Positions 1-11,953 are shown, counted from the first letter of the stretch. The stretch: 64,000 nucleotides of DNA from Chlorops oryzae (GCA_020466095.1 CM035806.1:136095180-136159179), one strand, 5' to 3'. Made by a program: numbers and translations. Notes: generated by a model not told the origin, from the letters alone.

Positions 1-1
1 T

Positions 2-1743
2 GAACCATTAGCTCCCGATGATGCGCAGCACAGTACTACGGGTACAAAAACTAGTAGTCGTGCGTTAAGGTCACATGGTTTTGCAACGATTGATGCGGCC
101 GATGGTTCTCTAAGTCCGAAAATCAAGAGTAACGAATCATCATCTTCCAGTGTTGAGAAACGGGGAATTTTAGGGACCTCAAGCGATCGTGATATGAAAC
201 CTCAGCATGCTGCAATCGCAGATAAGGGCGATACTGTTATAAGTCCGAAAATCGAAGGGACCATTTCGTTGCCTCCCAATGCTGAGAGTCCCAGTACTTC
301 ACATGCATCAACTGCTCGTGCTACGAGGCTAAAGCGGTCTGCAGCCGTTGATAGAGACAATGATACTGTAAATTCCAAATTCAAGAGAACCGAACCATTG
401 ACTTCTGACATTGAGCAGGCCAGTACAACGCGTTCTGTATCAAATGACCGCACTGGGAGACCATTAAAATCGCCGACGAAATCGGGCAGATACGAAACAA
501 GAGAAAGAAGCACTTCGAATTCAAGTTCAGTTAGCGTGAAAAAAAATGTTAGTGTTGAAAAAGGCCCTAAAGCGTCTGCTGAATCAAACTCGAAGCAAAC
601 AACTGACAAACGATTAAGATCGAAGGAACCCAAAAGCTCAATGAATGAAAAGAAAGTTCAAGGCAAAAACGAGGAAACGTCAAAAAGGCGAGGCAGATCA
701 AGGAATGTTCCTTTAGAAACTACAAGCACTACTGCTATGGAAAGTAAAAAAAGTACAAAAGTAAAAAAAATCAATCCCGAAATAAGGATTAAAGAGGATC
801 TTGATGCTTTTAAACCGTTGGAGCTCACTCCACCGATTATAACTAGCCAAGCGTTAAGGACACGATCACGCACAACAAGCTCTGCCAGTCTTAGTCAAGA
901 AATAAAGTCATCAGTTGGAAGCGAAGAGTCCATTGAATTACCGACGACAAGCAGAGCAGCAGCAAAAGCAATGCAAAACACGAAACCGAAAATTGTTGGA
1001 AAAACCACATTGAAATTAATGTTCACCATGGTCAGTCCGGATAAAAAACTTGAATTACTAAGACACGCCAATAGTAAGTTTCCGTTCAAGTACCCAAAAT
1101 GAACATCACCGGTTTTTTTTTTTTTTTTGTTTTTCATACTTAAAACTTTCAACATTAGATAAATGGGAGGAGGCCCAAGATCCTGCAGACAGTGAAATTT
1201 TAGTAATGGACTATGGGAATCGTACATTGAAATTCCTAATAGCGGTTGCCAAGGGTATACCCATTGTAACATCGGAATGGGTCGAGGCAATCAGAGACAC
1301 TGGTGTTATCGCTGTAAGATCAAAATATTTCCTAAAGGATCCCGCATTCGAAAAGAGTTACAAATTCTCGTTACTCCGTACACTGATGGAAGCGAAGAAG
1401 GCAAAGATTTTTACAAATTTAAAGTTTTTAATGACCAGCAACCTCACGCCGACACCAAATGATATGAAGGGTAAGCATATATCGTTGAAATTTGATCTTT
1501 TTCTCGCTATATTGCTTCATTTAAGCCATAATAACTTCTGCCGGTGGCACCGTCTTGGAAAATGAAAATACGCTGGCTGCATCGAAAGGTCAACAGCTAT
1601 ATTTGATTAGCTCCGAAAAGGATCGTCAACATTGGCATGGCTATCGACGTAAAATTGAGAATCTCTGTATAACGAGCACCGAAGCCGTCATGGTAGCCAT
1701 AATGCGATACGACGCGAAAATTCTCAAAACGCAAGGTTACTAG
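2..1743 (+). CDS. mu2: MDC1/mu2-like DNA-damage mediator, 3' part (tandem BRCT)
   Basis: The reading frame is already open at base 2, so the gene enters from the left. Three exons join in phase: 2-1073 (donor GTAAGT), 1159-1470 (acceptor after ACATTAG, donor GTAAGC) and 1526-1743 (stop TAG). The first exon encodes a low-complexity, Ser/Thr/Lys-rich region with degenerate units around SPKI and RALRS/RLRS/RTRSR. Exons 2-3 encode a tandem BRCT unit: RTLKFLIAVAKGIPIVTSEW (BRCT1, with the conserved Trp), a DPAFEKSYKFSL linker, and IITSAGGTVL (start of BRCT2, with the Gly-Gly turn). The protein stops soon after BRCT2, as in MDC1-family proteins, which bind phosphorylated H2A histone at DNA breaks; the fly member is mu2. 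PTIP-type BRCT proteins are the main alternative. Both introns are short (85 and 55 bp). The N-terminal part, where an FHA domain would lie, is outside the window. Confidence 0.72.
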
Positions 1744-2448
1744 CCCCGATCGGATAAAATTTTTTTTTTTTTTGGTTGAATAAGTATCAAACGGCGAGTA
1801 TCATTTTTTTCCTTGCGGAAAAAATCTGAATACTCCATACTTGGAAATTGTGCGGGGCACTCGCAATTTGTTTCAATTTATAAATATGGGATATTAATTT
1901 TTTTTACTAAAAATTCTCATACCTCGTTTTTATTTGCGACATAAATAAAAATATATTTTCCACCAAAGAATTTTAACATGATTTGGAAACAAAGGGCACG
2001 GCACCGATGTTTGAGTTTACAAATAACACTTTTAATATTTTTTTTTATTTTTTATATGAAACATCCCTGCAGTATGCTTCGAAATAATCAAAATACTAAC
2101 AAAACAATAGATGATTTTTGAGTTTTAAATAGGTATAGCTCCCTAATTCGGAATTTTATCATAACGGTGTTTTCGGAAGAATTACTTGGCATATCTCAGA
2201 GTCAGTGGCGTAACTATCGGGGTTGTTAGGGGTGACAATCTCCCGGGCCCCTAACCCAGGTGGCCCCACGCACTTGTGTCAACTAACTGTGTCAAATGAA
2301 AGATTTTTTAAAATATCGCACTAATTCGAATTGCGAATTAAATTCGAGCATTTATGGACGGGCCTTCGATACATCTACATAGATGTATTCTTATCTATTA
2401 ATACGTTTTTATATTTAAAATAAACATTATAATAGATGTTGGTCTCTT
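1744..2448. other. 3' UTR/intergenic DNA with a solitary hAT-like end
   Basis: No coding potential was seen. The sequence from about 2203 (CAGTGGCGTAACTA, followed by a GC-rich inverted stretch to about 2270) resembles the terminus of hAT-type nonautonomous elements. I could not find a matching right end. Confidence 0.3.
1944..1949 (+). promoter_or_regulatory. Candidate poly(A) signal AATAAA of the mu2-like gene
   Basis: An AATAAA hexamer lies about 200 bp after the stop codon, in T-rich sequence. It is the first good match downstream of the gene. AT richness makes chance matches common. Confidence 0.35.
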
Positions 2449-3020
2449 TTTATACCCGGCGTAAGCGGGGTATATTAGTTTTGTGCAAATCTTGTAACAG
2501 CCAGAACTAATCTCCGTAGATATAGACATATATATATATTAATTCTTGATCAGGATCAAAAACTGAATCGATTTAGACATGCCCGTCCGTCCGTCCGTGG
2601 TCGGATCTCCTCCGAAACGGCTGCACCAATCAAGTCGAAATTTCAGCACACAGGTGTATCCGGATCCGAGTATGATCCTAAGTAAAAATGGGAGACATCC
2701 GCCCACTGCCACGTCCACAAATTAATTTAATGTGTTCAGTAAAATACTTGTAACTTGCGAACCACTCAACACATTTCATTGATATTTGGTGTACTGGTAA
2801 ACTACGAAAAGGGACATATCCTGGAAAAAATGGATGCCGTCCTCCTCGAGCCACGCCCACAAATAAGGGTTTATCGTAACTTGTGAAGTAAAAGGCGTAG
2901 AAGCCTCAAATTCGCAACATAGGTTGACCAAGGCGAATGAAAGGTGTAGGAAAAAAATTTATGTGCCCCCCCACTGCCACGCCCACAAATGGAGATTTTT
3001 CGTAACTTCCGAAGTAAAAG
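2449..3020 (+). mobile_element. HINE/DINE-like element, family A, copy 1 (3' end lost)
   Basis: It begins TTTATACCCGGCGTAAGC, then a conserved block (TATATTAGTTTTGTGC), TTGATCAGGATCAAAAACTG, a (GTCY)n microsatellite near 2582-2600, and about one core repeat unit (CAAATTCGCAACATAGG, CCACTGCCACGCCCAC). This order of 5' block, (GTCY)n and about 126-bp core repeats is the known layout of DINE-1/HINE elements mobilised by Helentrons. The 3' stem-loop seen in copy 2 is missing. The sequence passes instead into a tRNA-like piece (3020-3180). Confidence 0.7.
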
Positions 3021-3180
3021 GCTAAAAAGTGGTCAAAAAAACTTTTAAACCAATTTTTGCACGAAGGCGTACCGATAACGCAAAAAAACTAATGATGCAG
3101 TTCGATTCCTCGTACCCGAAATAGGGGGGAACCGTTCACTCCGGTCGTTCTTTTTTTCGACTAACACAGTGTAATTACAT
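3021..3180 (+). repeat. tRNA-like repeat piece, inverted copy at 54660-54845
   Basis: It contains GGCGTACCGATAACGC and a pol III B-box-like GCAGTTCGATTCC, followed by CCGAAATAGGGGGG and CACAGTGTAATTAC. The reverse complement of the same block occurs at 54660-54845. It is probably a decayed tRNA-derived SINE head. Confidence 0.5.
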
Positions 3181-3232
3181 TTTTTTTTTAAGGAGATCTA
3201 AATGCACTTCTTATAGCCTTTGGCCTACTAAC

Positions 3233-3708
3233 CAGAGTTCGAAAATAACCATCAACCGTTTGAAAATTATGATTTTCCTCCGACTTTAATCATATTAAGC
3301 AATGCATAAATGGTTTCTCTCAGAGAACAACACTTATGACAAAAACATTTCGGTTTCGCACTGAGATATATTTTTAATTTTGAAAAATATCTCTCCTTGC
3401 AATGAGACTTATATCCGAGAAATAATTTCGGTCATCCGGTGAGAGATACACGATTTGTTTGCAAATAAAACTCATTTTTCGCTGTTGTAATTTCCGATAA
3501 GTGAGCTTTATTTCTTTTCTCACATTTATATTCCTCACTTAGTGAGAATAACTTTTATTCTTACAAAATAAAGGTTTCTCTCTGAACAAAAACAAATATG
3601 GGAAGATAAAAAAAATGTCTGTTAACCATTGAGTGTTATTGTTTTTCTCTTTAAATAAGTGTTATTGGGTGATACTTTGAAAAGATTGAGAGATATATTC
3701 GAACTCTG
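3233..3708. mobile_element. hAT-type nonautonomous element with 8-bp TSD
   Basis: The terminal inverted repeats are CAGAGTTCGAA at the left and TTCGAACTCTG at the right. The element is flanked by a perfect 8-bp direct repeat CTACTAAC (3225-3232 and 3709-3716). An 8-bp duplication with a CAG...CTG terminus is the hAT signature. The 476-bp interior is AT-rich, has several CTCTC/GAGAG motifs and encodes no transposase. Confidence 0.85.
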
Positions 3709-5250
3709 CTACTAACCACGAAAACGATATTTTAAAAAATCTTTATAGAAGCGTTTTTTATATGGGTTTTTGACAAAAAAAAAAAAAAAAAAAAAAAATG
3801 TAAGCGGGTATTGCAGCTTTTTCAAGCAGAAATCGACAATAGATCAGCCGCTTGGATGCAATTATCCCTTAAATATCAAAAAACAATAATTTTTTCTTGT
3901 CTTATGTACGTATAAAATCTGAATTTCTTAATCGAATTCATTTATCAGACAATAAAGTTATGTGCCTAAAACGTTTTTGATTGGCTGAACTTAAAATTAC
4001 GTCACATGTGTAACAACATTGTCGGCTGCAGCTTTGTTACCAGCTGTTTATTTGCTGTCAAAGTGTTCCCTTTTATGGGACAAAAAATTTTGCTAACCAA
4101 TGTTTTGCGAATGCTGACCAGCGTTGCCACTGACAAACTTTTTTTCCTACCAAAACTACAAAAATGAGGTTTTATTGCTTAAAACTTTTGGGTGTATTTA
4201 CAATAACAAATAACTTCATATATTATGTTTACTCTAAAAATACAAAATTGCTTCAAAATATTGTATAGAACTACCCATTTGAACTTCATTTGGCACATTC
4301 AAGCGACAAAAAAGATTATATTCTTCACTTGTCGCTACGTCGCGCATGATTTAATGCACGTAAGCTCTTATTGCATAAGCTTTGCTTTTCTATTTTTTTA
4401 ATTTTGTGCTCATATACACTTCTATAGAATAAGAGCAACATGAGCAGACAGAGATACTGTCATTGTGAAATAATAGGACAGTACTATAACCTTTTTTCAT
4501 GTTGAAAAAATCAAGGTAGTTTACGATTTTCTCGACTGTTGCTCATTACAAATGTTGTTACTGAAACGGGACTTTAATCAACATATTTTGTTTATACCAA
4601 ATACTGTCTAGCAGACATTTGCATAGCTTGTTTGCTTACAACCATTTTAAGTTGTGCAAATAATGGGATCATCGATAATATTTATTGTGTATAAAAAGTT
4701 AGCCATGTTTTCAGCAGTTAAATAAAGCAATTATCGTGATAAATTAAGATCCTTATTTTAAAAGAAGCTAAGAAATTCTCAAGGATAGCTTTTGAGAGAA
4801 ATTCCGCGTGAATGTCCATAATTGCCTTAGTATAGAAAAATAGTGCAAAAATTAGAATGAGGAAAGTCGATAAGACTAATTCAAATATCATGCAGTCTCT
4901 TAAAATAGATCTTCGATCTTTCCATCATGTCCAAAAACTAGAACAATAGGAAAAACAACATTTTCAAAAATTTTCGACAAGTGATGAATGTTCCGTAGCA
5001 AAACCTTTTGAAAAGTTCAAATGCGATCTGCAACTTGAAATGGTATGCTTGACACTACATTCGAACTACCGATCGAAAGCGTCAAGAATTCGTCTAGTCG
5101 TCGTGCGTCGAAACAGACTGTTAGCTACCCTGCAGTAAATGCGGCAAATTGACCAGGTCACCACTGTCATTTTATAGACAATGGTCATTGAGGAGGTCCG
5201 AGTTCAATTTTCTTGAGCATTCATAAAATGAATTTGCTGCACGAGAATCA
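3709..5250. other. AT-rich intergenic DNA with old dispersed-repeat pieces
   Basis: No gene was seen. A poly(A) run lies at about 3775-3799. The piece 3960-4010 (ATTGGCTGAACTTAAAATTA, then ACGTCACATGTG) is an inverted relative of 7405-7450. The piece 4072-4120 (AAAAAATTTTGCTAACCAAT) recurs at about 30180-30215, so both belong to repeats. Confidence 0.45.
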
Positions 5251-5254
5251 AAGG

Positions 5255-5335
5255 CTCCGTAGCGTAATTGGCTAACATGTCCGATCATCAATCCGAAGGC
5301 TCGGTGTTCGAATCCCAGGGCAGGCGAGAAAAAGT
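5255..5335 (+). repeat. tRNA-like sequence (SINE head or tRNA pseudogene)
   Basis: GCTCCGTAGCGTAATTGGCT contains an A-box-like TAGCGTAATTGG. About 40 bp later the B-box-like GGTGTTCGAATCCC follows. There is no full cloverleaf, and it is followed by A-rich sequence, so a tRNA-derived SINE head is more likely than a tRNA gene. Confidence 0.5.
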
Positions 5336-6655
5336 GGAAAATTGTAAAATTCGGAGGATTATTCTTATGGGTGAGAAGAGAGAAAAAAGTTTCCATTCTG
5401 AATTCTCGTGAATGCTTTCACAGTTCGTGCGAAAATTCTCATGAATTATATTTTCAATAACTTAATTTTTCCAATTTGGTGGTGTTCAAATCAAACAGAA
5501 ATATTGTGCCTTGTTTCTTTTTTCATTGGCTATAAAATCAGCTGATAGCTAGTGATGTCGATTTTCGTAATTGTTCCAATCCTAGAAGTATTCTCCATAA
5601 ATTATATGTCGTACACACGCTCTGGTCGTACACAAAGAATTTTACAAAGCTCTTTTACGATTAAAAAAATCTCAAAAATCAATATTTCTTGCTGTCAGAT
5701 TATCTGAGCCGGAGAAATTCATGCATCGCCCGAAGACCCGAAGATTGGCCTCTAGGCCCGAAGAACTGGCAACCCCTAGTTGCAGCTATAGTTCTATATG
5801 TTTACGCGACAACGATTACAGAAAAATGAGAAAATGCATAGAAAAAAACAAAACAAAACCGGTTTGAGAGCATGCGAATTAGGAGAGTGCATACACCGCG
5901 CCACTTACGCGTCAACAAATCGCTGGTTTATGAAAAATTTCAAATACTTTCGATCGGTGACAAACCACCCCAAACACGCTTAACTTTTTGTCAACATGGA
6001 CAAATCGCTTCGATCGGTATAGCGTGAGTGGCCAGCATTATAAGACGTTGTTTTCCGTGTTTCGGCATTTCTTGGAATTCATACAAATAGTTTGTCTGGA
6101 GTTCTAATGGAAGAATTTGTGCACTCCGGTACTGCACACGATGGCTGATAAATTCTTTTTTATTCAAGTGCGCGCGAATACTTTTTTGACACTTCAAAAT
6201 TAACCCAGAAAAACATCGAGGTTCGAGAATGATTTGAGAATGGTTTGATATCAAATATTTTTCTTAAGTTACATTTAAAAACGATTTGTGATTGATTTGA
6301 GAAAGATAGCATTAATTCTCGATTTAATAATGATTCAAGACTCCCATTCGATATTATCTTTTAGGGAAAAAATTGTCAAACCTTTGATTTCTGTTTGCTG
6401 GGCTATAACAAATATGTTTTTGTACGCAGTCATCTGCTTGACTTTTTCTGTGGCAATACAGAATAACTGCTTAAGTCGACTAAAGCGCAAAATTATTTAT
6501 TGAAACCATTGATCAATAAATAAATGCCATTAAAATCTCTACTCCCAACTGTTATTGCAAACAATTTGATTCAAAAGATTCCATTTGACATAGGAAAGCA
6601 TACGAATTGAATTTATTTAAGCCGCTTTTTCTCTAAACACCAAATTACGACTGAA
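5336..6655. other. Intergenic DNA, no gene recognised
   Basis: Only short ORFs occur, none with recognisable motifs. The piece 6440-6472 (CTGTGGCAATA...ATAACTGCTT) is an inverted partner of 7380-7408. It brackets the 6656-7376 element and suggests an older host repeat. Confidence 0.35.
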
Positions 6656-7376
6656 GGGGGTCTTCTCATTGAAAACCCGTTTTTTGGACCCTTTTTAAAA
6701 AAATTCTTATTTGAAAACGCAAAGAATAATTGAAAACTTTTTTTATTTATTGTATTACAAAAGGTTCAAAGTAAATAAAATCGATACGTGGGCTGTTCAA
6801 AAAGTAATGAGACTTCAAAGTTGGTGGTGAAAAAAAAGGAGCCGTCACGGCGGCCACGATTCCGGGTCTCCGGAGCGTCCGAAATGGAAAAAAAAAACGG
6901 GGTTATAATCAGTATAGATGTAATTCTCGGGTGAACCTCAAGCTTAATTTTGTGATTTTTTTTGACAAAATGGCTGCCATTCAAAAAAAAATTTCAATTT
7001 CGGGCTTTTTTTTTGTAGTTTAGTGTAAAAAAAAAAAATAGTAAAAAATTTTTTTAAATTATGGTCGAGGTTCACCCGAGAATGGTGACAATTCTGCGTC
7101 GATTCCACTTTGTTTCATGAAAATCGGTTCAGTTGAACTGGAGATATCATGGCCGCCAGTTCGAAAAACGTGGTTTCGAGATAAACGCGTTTAAAGTTTG
7201 AAGCAACGCAAAAATTACTCGTTTTAGCGCAGATCTTGCTCGACAAAGAAGGCTATATCCTCTAAACTATTTCGAATTTCAAAAAATCCTTTTAGGGGCA
7301 TATTCACAACTACCCAAGCTATAAATAAATGCAAAAAAAAAATTCGAAAAAAAAGTTGCTCAATGAGAAGACCCCC
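6656..7376. mobile_element. TIR element with 4-bp TSD (superfamily unassigned)
   Basis: The ends are GGGGGTCTTCTCATTGA and TCAATGAGAAGACCCCC, flanked by a 4-bp direct repeat TGAA (6652-6655 and 7377-7380). A second inverted pair lies inside (ATTCTCGGGTGAACCTC at 6922-6938, its complement at 7067-7083). No transposase is encoded. The 4-bp duplication does not fit hAT (8), Tc1/mariner (TA) or Harbinger (3). Confidence 0.65.
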
Positions 7377-8590
7377 TGAAGCAGTTATTTCTTATTGCCA
7401 CAGTTTTGTTTAGGCACATGTGACGTCATGCCAATCAAAAAGTTCTTTTCGCGGCACATTTAAAAATTGAATTTTTATTTTCAGTTTTCTTTTCGAATAC
7501 TTACCAGAATTTAAAATTTCCACTTTTTCTTGAGTAAATAAATGAAACTCAATAACATAGAATGATTTTTAAAAATTAGTCAGTACCCTATTAAAGACAG
7601 TGAACCGTCTTAATACTTTTTCTTACATAGTTTTAAGATCGGTAAAAAAAAAAAAAAATTCTGTAGACCTTTAAACCTTAAAGGGATGGTATAGTTTTAA
7701 TGCCAAAAAAGGCATGTTTTCATGATATTTTTTAGAGACATGAATAATGTTGGTGTATTTATTTCATATACATCTTATAGCTTAACTTCTTAAGCAAAAT
7801 TGGAAAAAAATCGAAATAATCGATAAATGTATCGGCGACGGCGATTCTCCGGAGGCGCCTCAAAAAAAAAATTGTTTTGCGGTGAACACGATTGAAGGAT
7901 ACCGGATCATCTGACAAAAAAAAAAAAGAAACATGTTTTTAAAAGGAAATTCGTGTTTTGGCCGCGTTTTGAAGTCAAAAACACGATTTCGCTTAAAATT
8001 TGAGGTTATTTTTTTTTAATAGGAAAAACGGGCCACGATGCACAGTGCTTCGTTCCATAGACAAAAATAAAAAAAAAAATATTTTTTTTAATATATTGAT
8101 GAAATATATATTTTCGGAAAGATAATAAAGCAACGAATATAATTATAGAAAAATATTTATGGTTTGACTTTTTAGATCACCACTAGAGGGCGCTCAACTT
8201 AGACGATTTTAAGCAGAACTGCTTTAACAAAAAAATTCGTTCAAGTCCATTCACTAAAAATAATGTTAAAATTTTATTTTTTTGTGAAATGACTTAAAAT
8301 TTAATTTTTTGACTTTTTCAATATAAAAGTAGTAAATAAAAAATATTCTCTAAGGCAAAGGTGCTTAATGTCATTTGGTTTATTGCTTTGAAAAACACAA
8401 ATTTTGGTTGTGTATTCAAAAATTACAAAACTTTAATGGAGTAAAAAAAATATATGGAAAAACGGTTTTTTTTAAAATTCCTATTTTTAATACCTTATAT
8501 ATTCCTCTAATAAGTTATGAAAAAATCAGACTTCTATCGAACTAATAAATAAAGAAAGAACATTTTTCCGATAAGCTTTTTTCTTGATTT
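7377..8590. other. AT-rich intergenic DNA
   Basis: Poly(A)/poly(T) tracts are frequent. A GC-richer island lies at 7832-7862 (TATCGGCGACGGCGATTCTC). No supported gene or complete element was seen. Confidence 0.3.
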
Positions 8591-8902
8591 ATGGGTAGCT
8601 ATGCCCAACTGGTCGAAGCATTTTCAGAAATCAAGACACAAAGGAAACGCATCAACGCTCTTGAACGAGAACATAAAGAGAGAGTCAGATCACTGTTCCA
8701 GAATCAAATTGGAAACAATAATGTGAAAGAGTTCATGCTGAAGAACTTTTTCGCTGACGTGGACCTGCACGTCATGGAGCTATTGCGGAAAATGCTCATT
8801 AAAGTATGCTATAAAAATCAAATCCGAATAAATAATTTCAATAGAATTATATGCGACTTTGAAAATTTTTATTCGGACTCGTTTCTAGAGCAGCATGCTT
8901 GA
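8591..8902 (+). CDS. Small intronless ORF, 103 aa, unknown function
   Basis: An ATG-to-TGA frame in otherwise AT-rich, stop-dense DNA. Composition looks coding: an amphipathic, charged N-terminal helix region (AFSEIKTQRKRINALEREHK, about residues 10-29) that could form a short coiled coil, then KEFMLKNFFADVDLHVMELL (about 46-65) and a basic tail. No signal peptide or membrane segment is evident. I do not recognise the family. It lies about 0.5 kb from the 3' end of the TOM22-like gene on the other strand. It could be one exon of a larger gene or a decayed gene, and similarity in related flies would decide. Confidence 0.4.
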   Translation: MGSYAQLVEAFSEIKTQRKRINALEREHKERVRSLFQNQIGNNNVKEFMLKNFFADVDLHVMELLRKMLIKVCYKNQIRINNFNRIICDFENFYSDSFLEQHA

Positions 8903-9405
8903 GTTTCGTGTTTTAGAACGCCAAAGCCCATAAAATAAGTGTATTCCCAGCGGCCAAATTGCTGCTTACAGAAGCGATGAACCGCAACACACTTTGTAGG
9001 CGGTAATGCACACTACCTCATATACAACCCTACTATACTTTTCTTCAAGCGTGGCCGTTTTGTAGAATGAACGCCTGCCACCACAACACATTGAAATCGG
9101 GGCTGTGTGGCGTTCATCCGGCAGGTCGTCCACAATCTCGTATAATTTGTAGGCGGTAGGCACTGTTGGCCGCTGGGTTTAGATGTATTCTGGGGAAAAA
9201 AAAATTTCGAAGATTGTAAGTTCCAAGTCATTTGTTTTATTCGTGCCATAATTGTTTTTGTTTTTTTTTTCAATTGTTAAATTTTTTTCGAATCGCTTCA
9301 TCTTGTTTTCTTCTTTTTTTTTTTGCGATTTTCTATTGAATTTATTTGGAATTCGGCAACCACTTATTTCTCTGCTGTCGCGCTTGAAGATTTAAATAAT
9401 TATTT
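8903..9405. other. Intergenic DNA with a piece shared with 28080-28150
   Basis: The piece 9058-9122 (GAATGAACGCCTGCCACCAC, then GTGTGGCGTTCATCCGGCA) resembles 28088-28151 inside the TIR element at 27509-28270 (GTGAACGCCTGCTACAAG, GTGTGGAGTTCATCCGGCA). A fragment of the same mobile family probably lies here. No gene was recognised. Confidence 0.4.
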
Positions 9406-9917
9406 CTAAATGGCAAAAACTATATTACGATCGCACAATGTACGCTTGGTTTCGGCTCCCTCGTCACTTCGACGATATTCCATCGTCAGCGGGGCGAACA
9501 GTAAAATGACAGAAGAATATGCTGACCACGAGTAATCGCAAGTGATTCTAAAGGCTCTTCTGAAAAGGATTTCCAAAAACCCATAAACTTTCTTACCAAA
9601 GCTGCGCATCGGCTGTGGAATCTTTTCAATGAACTCGATTGACCATTGAGACTGAATCCGTTTGAGGGCCTAAATGAAAACAATTTTCAAATATTATTCA
9701 TCTCCGCAGGATTTCAATTTACTTACGCCGCCATCAGTTTTCGCATCCGTGCGTTCGCCCAACGCACACTTGAAGAGAAGATGGAGATGAAAATTTTCTG
9801 TAACAAAAAAAAAAACAAAAAAAAAAGAGAAAATATCTCTTCGGATCATACCATGGATTCTTCGGGCTGTTCACATTTTTGAACGTCTTGTAGTTGCTCA
9901 ACGTCGAACTGTGGCAT
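9406..9917 (-). CDS. TOM22-like mitochondrial outer-membrane translocase subunit, three exons
   Basis: On the minus strand exon 1 is 9917-9852 (ATG start, donor GTATGA), exon 2 is 9768-9727 (acceptor CTTCTCTTCAAG, donor GTAAGT) and exon 3 is 9669-9406 (acceptor TTTTCATTTAG, stop TAG). All junctions are phase 0 and give 123 aa, near the usual TOM22 length. The N-terminus is acidic (MPQFDVEQLQDVQKCEQPEE), as in the TOM22 cytosolic receptor domain. Exon 3 has IPQPMRSFGKKVYGFLEIL followed by a hydrophobic segment with internal proline, SSVILLFAPLTMEYRR. This matches the TOM22 transmembrane pattern. In the family this protein receives precursors at the outer membrane and organises the TOM complex. 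The C-terminus is unusual, so a divergent paralogue is possible. An alternative exon-2 acceptor (TTACAG) leads to another frame ending at 9486. Confidence 0.5.
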
Positions 9918-11915
9918 TTCGTTTTAAAAGACAAAAGATCGTCGAATTTATTAAATCTGTTTATTTTTTCATATGAATTCGAAAAAAATTTGAACGAAAG
10001 CTTGCACAATCCTGGCAAAACAATAATTTTAAATCAAAAAAAAATATAATAAAATAAATTATTCAATTCCTTTTCTAAAAAAAATTTTTTTAGAATAGTC
10101 GTTTAAAAGAAAAATATGGCAAGAAATATAGCCTGCTGAATTTCATTTGTAATTTTATGTTTGAAGAGACTTAAGTGCCTCGGCCACGTTCCTACATAGC
10201 TTCCTACACAGCCGTGTACGTGTGTAGGAAAATAGGGCGCAAACGTACCCACATTAAGCTTCCTACATACATTTTTCACTGACCGGCGTCGAGTGCAGAT
10301 CGATGTTAAACGCAGAAAAAATGGCTTTAGTATCCGTTCGCGCGCTGTGAATGGGAGCTTTTTTTCAAATCGGCAGGAGAATTTAGAATCGGGCTGATAG
10401 TCTTTTCTGAAACTTCGCCTGTTAGTATGCTATCTTTTGAGTCTCCACATTAATAATTTTGCAGTACCAAAATCGATATTCGGTTCTCGGGGGTTTTTTT
10501 TTTTTTTTTTTTCAAACAATCGACTAAAACTTCCCTTTTAAGCACTAGGATGAAATAATTAAATAAATAAATATAAAAAAAAGAACAAAAAAAAAAAAAA
10601 AAACCGGCTCCCCGAAAAAGACTGTTAACCGCTAAAAGCGAAAATTAAGAACCCAGTTTATTTTATAACCTGCCTGTTTTGGCCATCCCTAGTGTATATA
10701 CTCGCTATTATGTATTACGGGGCTCACAAACGCTTCAACAAATCCATCACTCTGTTCAAATCGACGTAAAATTTCATGTCGTGTAGCTTGGTTGACAAAC
10801 AAATGGCAAGCTTTTAAAATTTTCTTGCTTGGTAGCTTTATTCTCCAATTTTTTTCATTGGATGTTGTCTGGTTTGTTTGCACGGTTCACCAAAAATATC
10901 ACTATCGCGCTCAGACTTGTCACTGCAACTATTGTTATTCTTATAAAAGCTTGGCTTTCTCATAAAAAGGTTTTTTTTTTTTACCAGTTCCGTGAATTAA
11001 TTTATTTATTTTAAATTTAAATTATGAATTTCTTTTCATTTTGAATTAACTTTTTTATGTTTTTTTTTTTTTAAATTATCTATATATCTCTTATTTAGCA
11101 TATTGAACAATTGCATATAAGGATCTCCTTATTTAATAAGGACATCTTGGTTTTCTTGCAAACGAATATGTATTTTTGTAAATCTCTTCAACTTAAAACT
11201 TATTTTATACATAATTCTCTTTATTCTCTTTACTCTCTTATTCACCGTTTTATTCCCTTTGCTTTGGTTGCTTCAAAGACTAAAACCAAGTCCTCGAAAT
11301 CATTTCCTTTTCGAACTGCGCATAATTTTATTTATATATATTATGTTTGTAATTATAAATGTGTGTATGTGTAATACAAACTTAACGTGTTTTTTTCTCT
11401 CTTTAGTATTTTTGCTATTTTGTTTTTTTTTTTTTTTAATTTGAATTATCTTTAAATTTGACTTTCAGGCCAGCAACTTCGATCGTTTGCTTCGTCAATT
11501 CGTATGTGAACAAAAATTGTGTTCGTTCGTTTCCTGCCTTTATTTCAAAATATACGAGAGTAATATATTAAGCATATATATACATACATATCATGTATTT
11601 ATATATTATAGTTTATTTGTTATAAATATTTTTGAATGGCAAAACCTTTACAGACTTTAACATAATTTTATTTCTCTCAGGTTCCTAAGTTAATCGTTCG
11701 TACCTACCGACCGATTTCTTTTGCCCAATCAGTTACATTTATTTAGGAGATATGTTGGCATGTTATATACCAAAATGTATAAACTTTTCAGATTTCTCTT
11801 CCGTCGATTTTTTTTGTTCCTTTTTTGTGTTTTGTGTTTAATATTTCATATGTTAAATATTATGTTATGTATGTTATATTATAATATATATATTATATAT
11901 ATTTATAATATATAT

Positions 11916-11953
<38 letters not shown>

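Noticed and set aside
2678..2860. Minus-strand ORFs with FVGVAVGG/GRGSGR-like repeats (also near 18076, 18396, 22696 and 22973)
   Set aside because: They are translations of HINE-A core repeats and recur with every copy.
5255..5335. Possible functional tRNA gene
   Set aside because: It has A- and B-box-like motifs but no complete cloverleaf or pol III terminator in the right place. The same holds for the blocks near 12330, 24330, 34500, 45300 and 51850.
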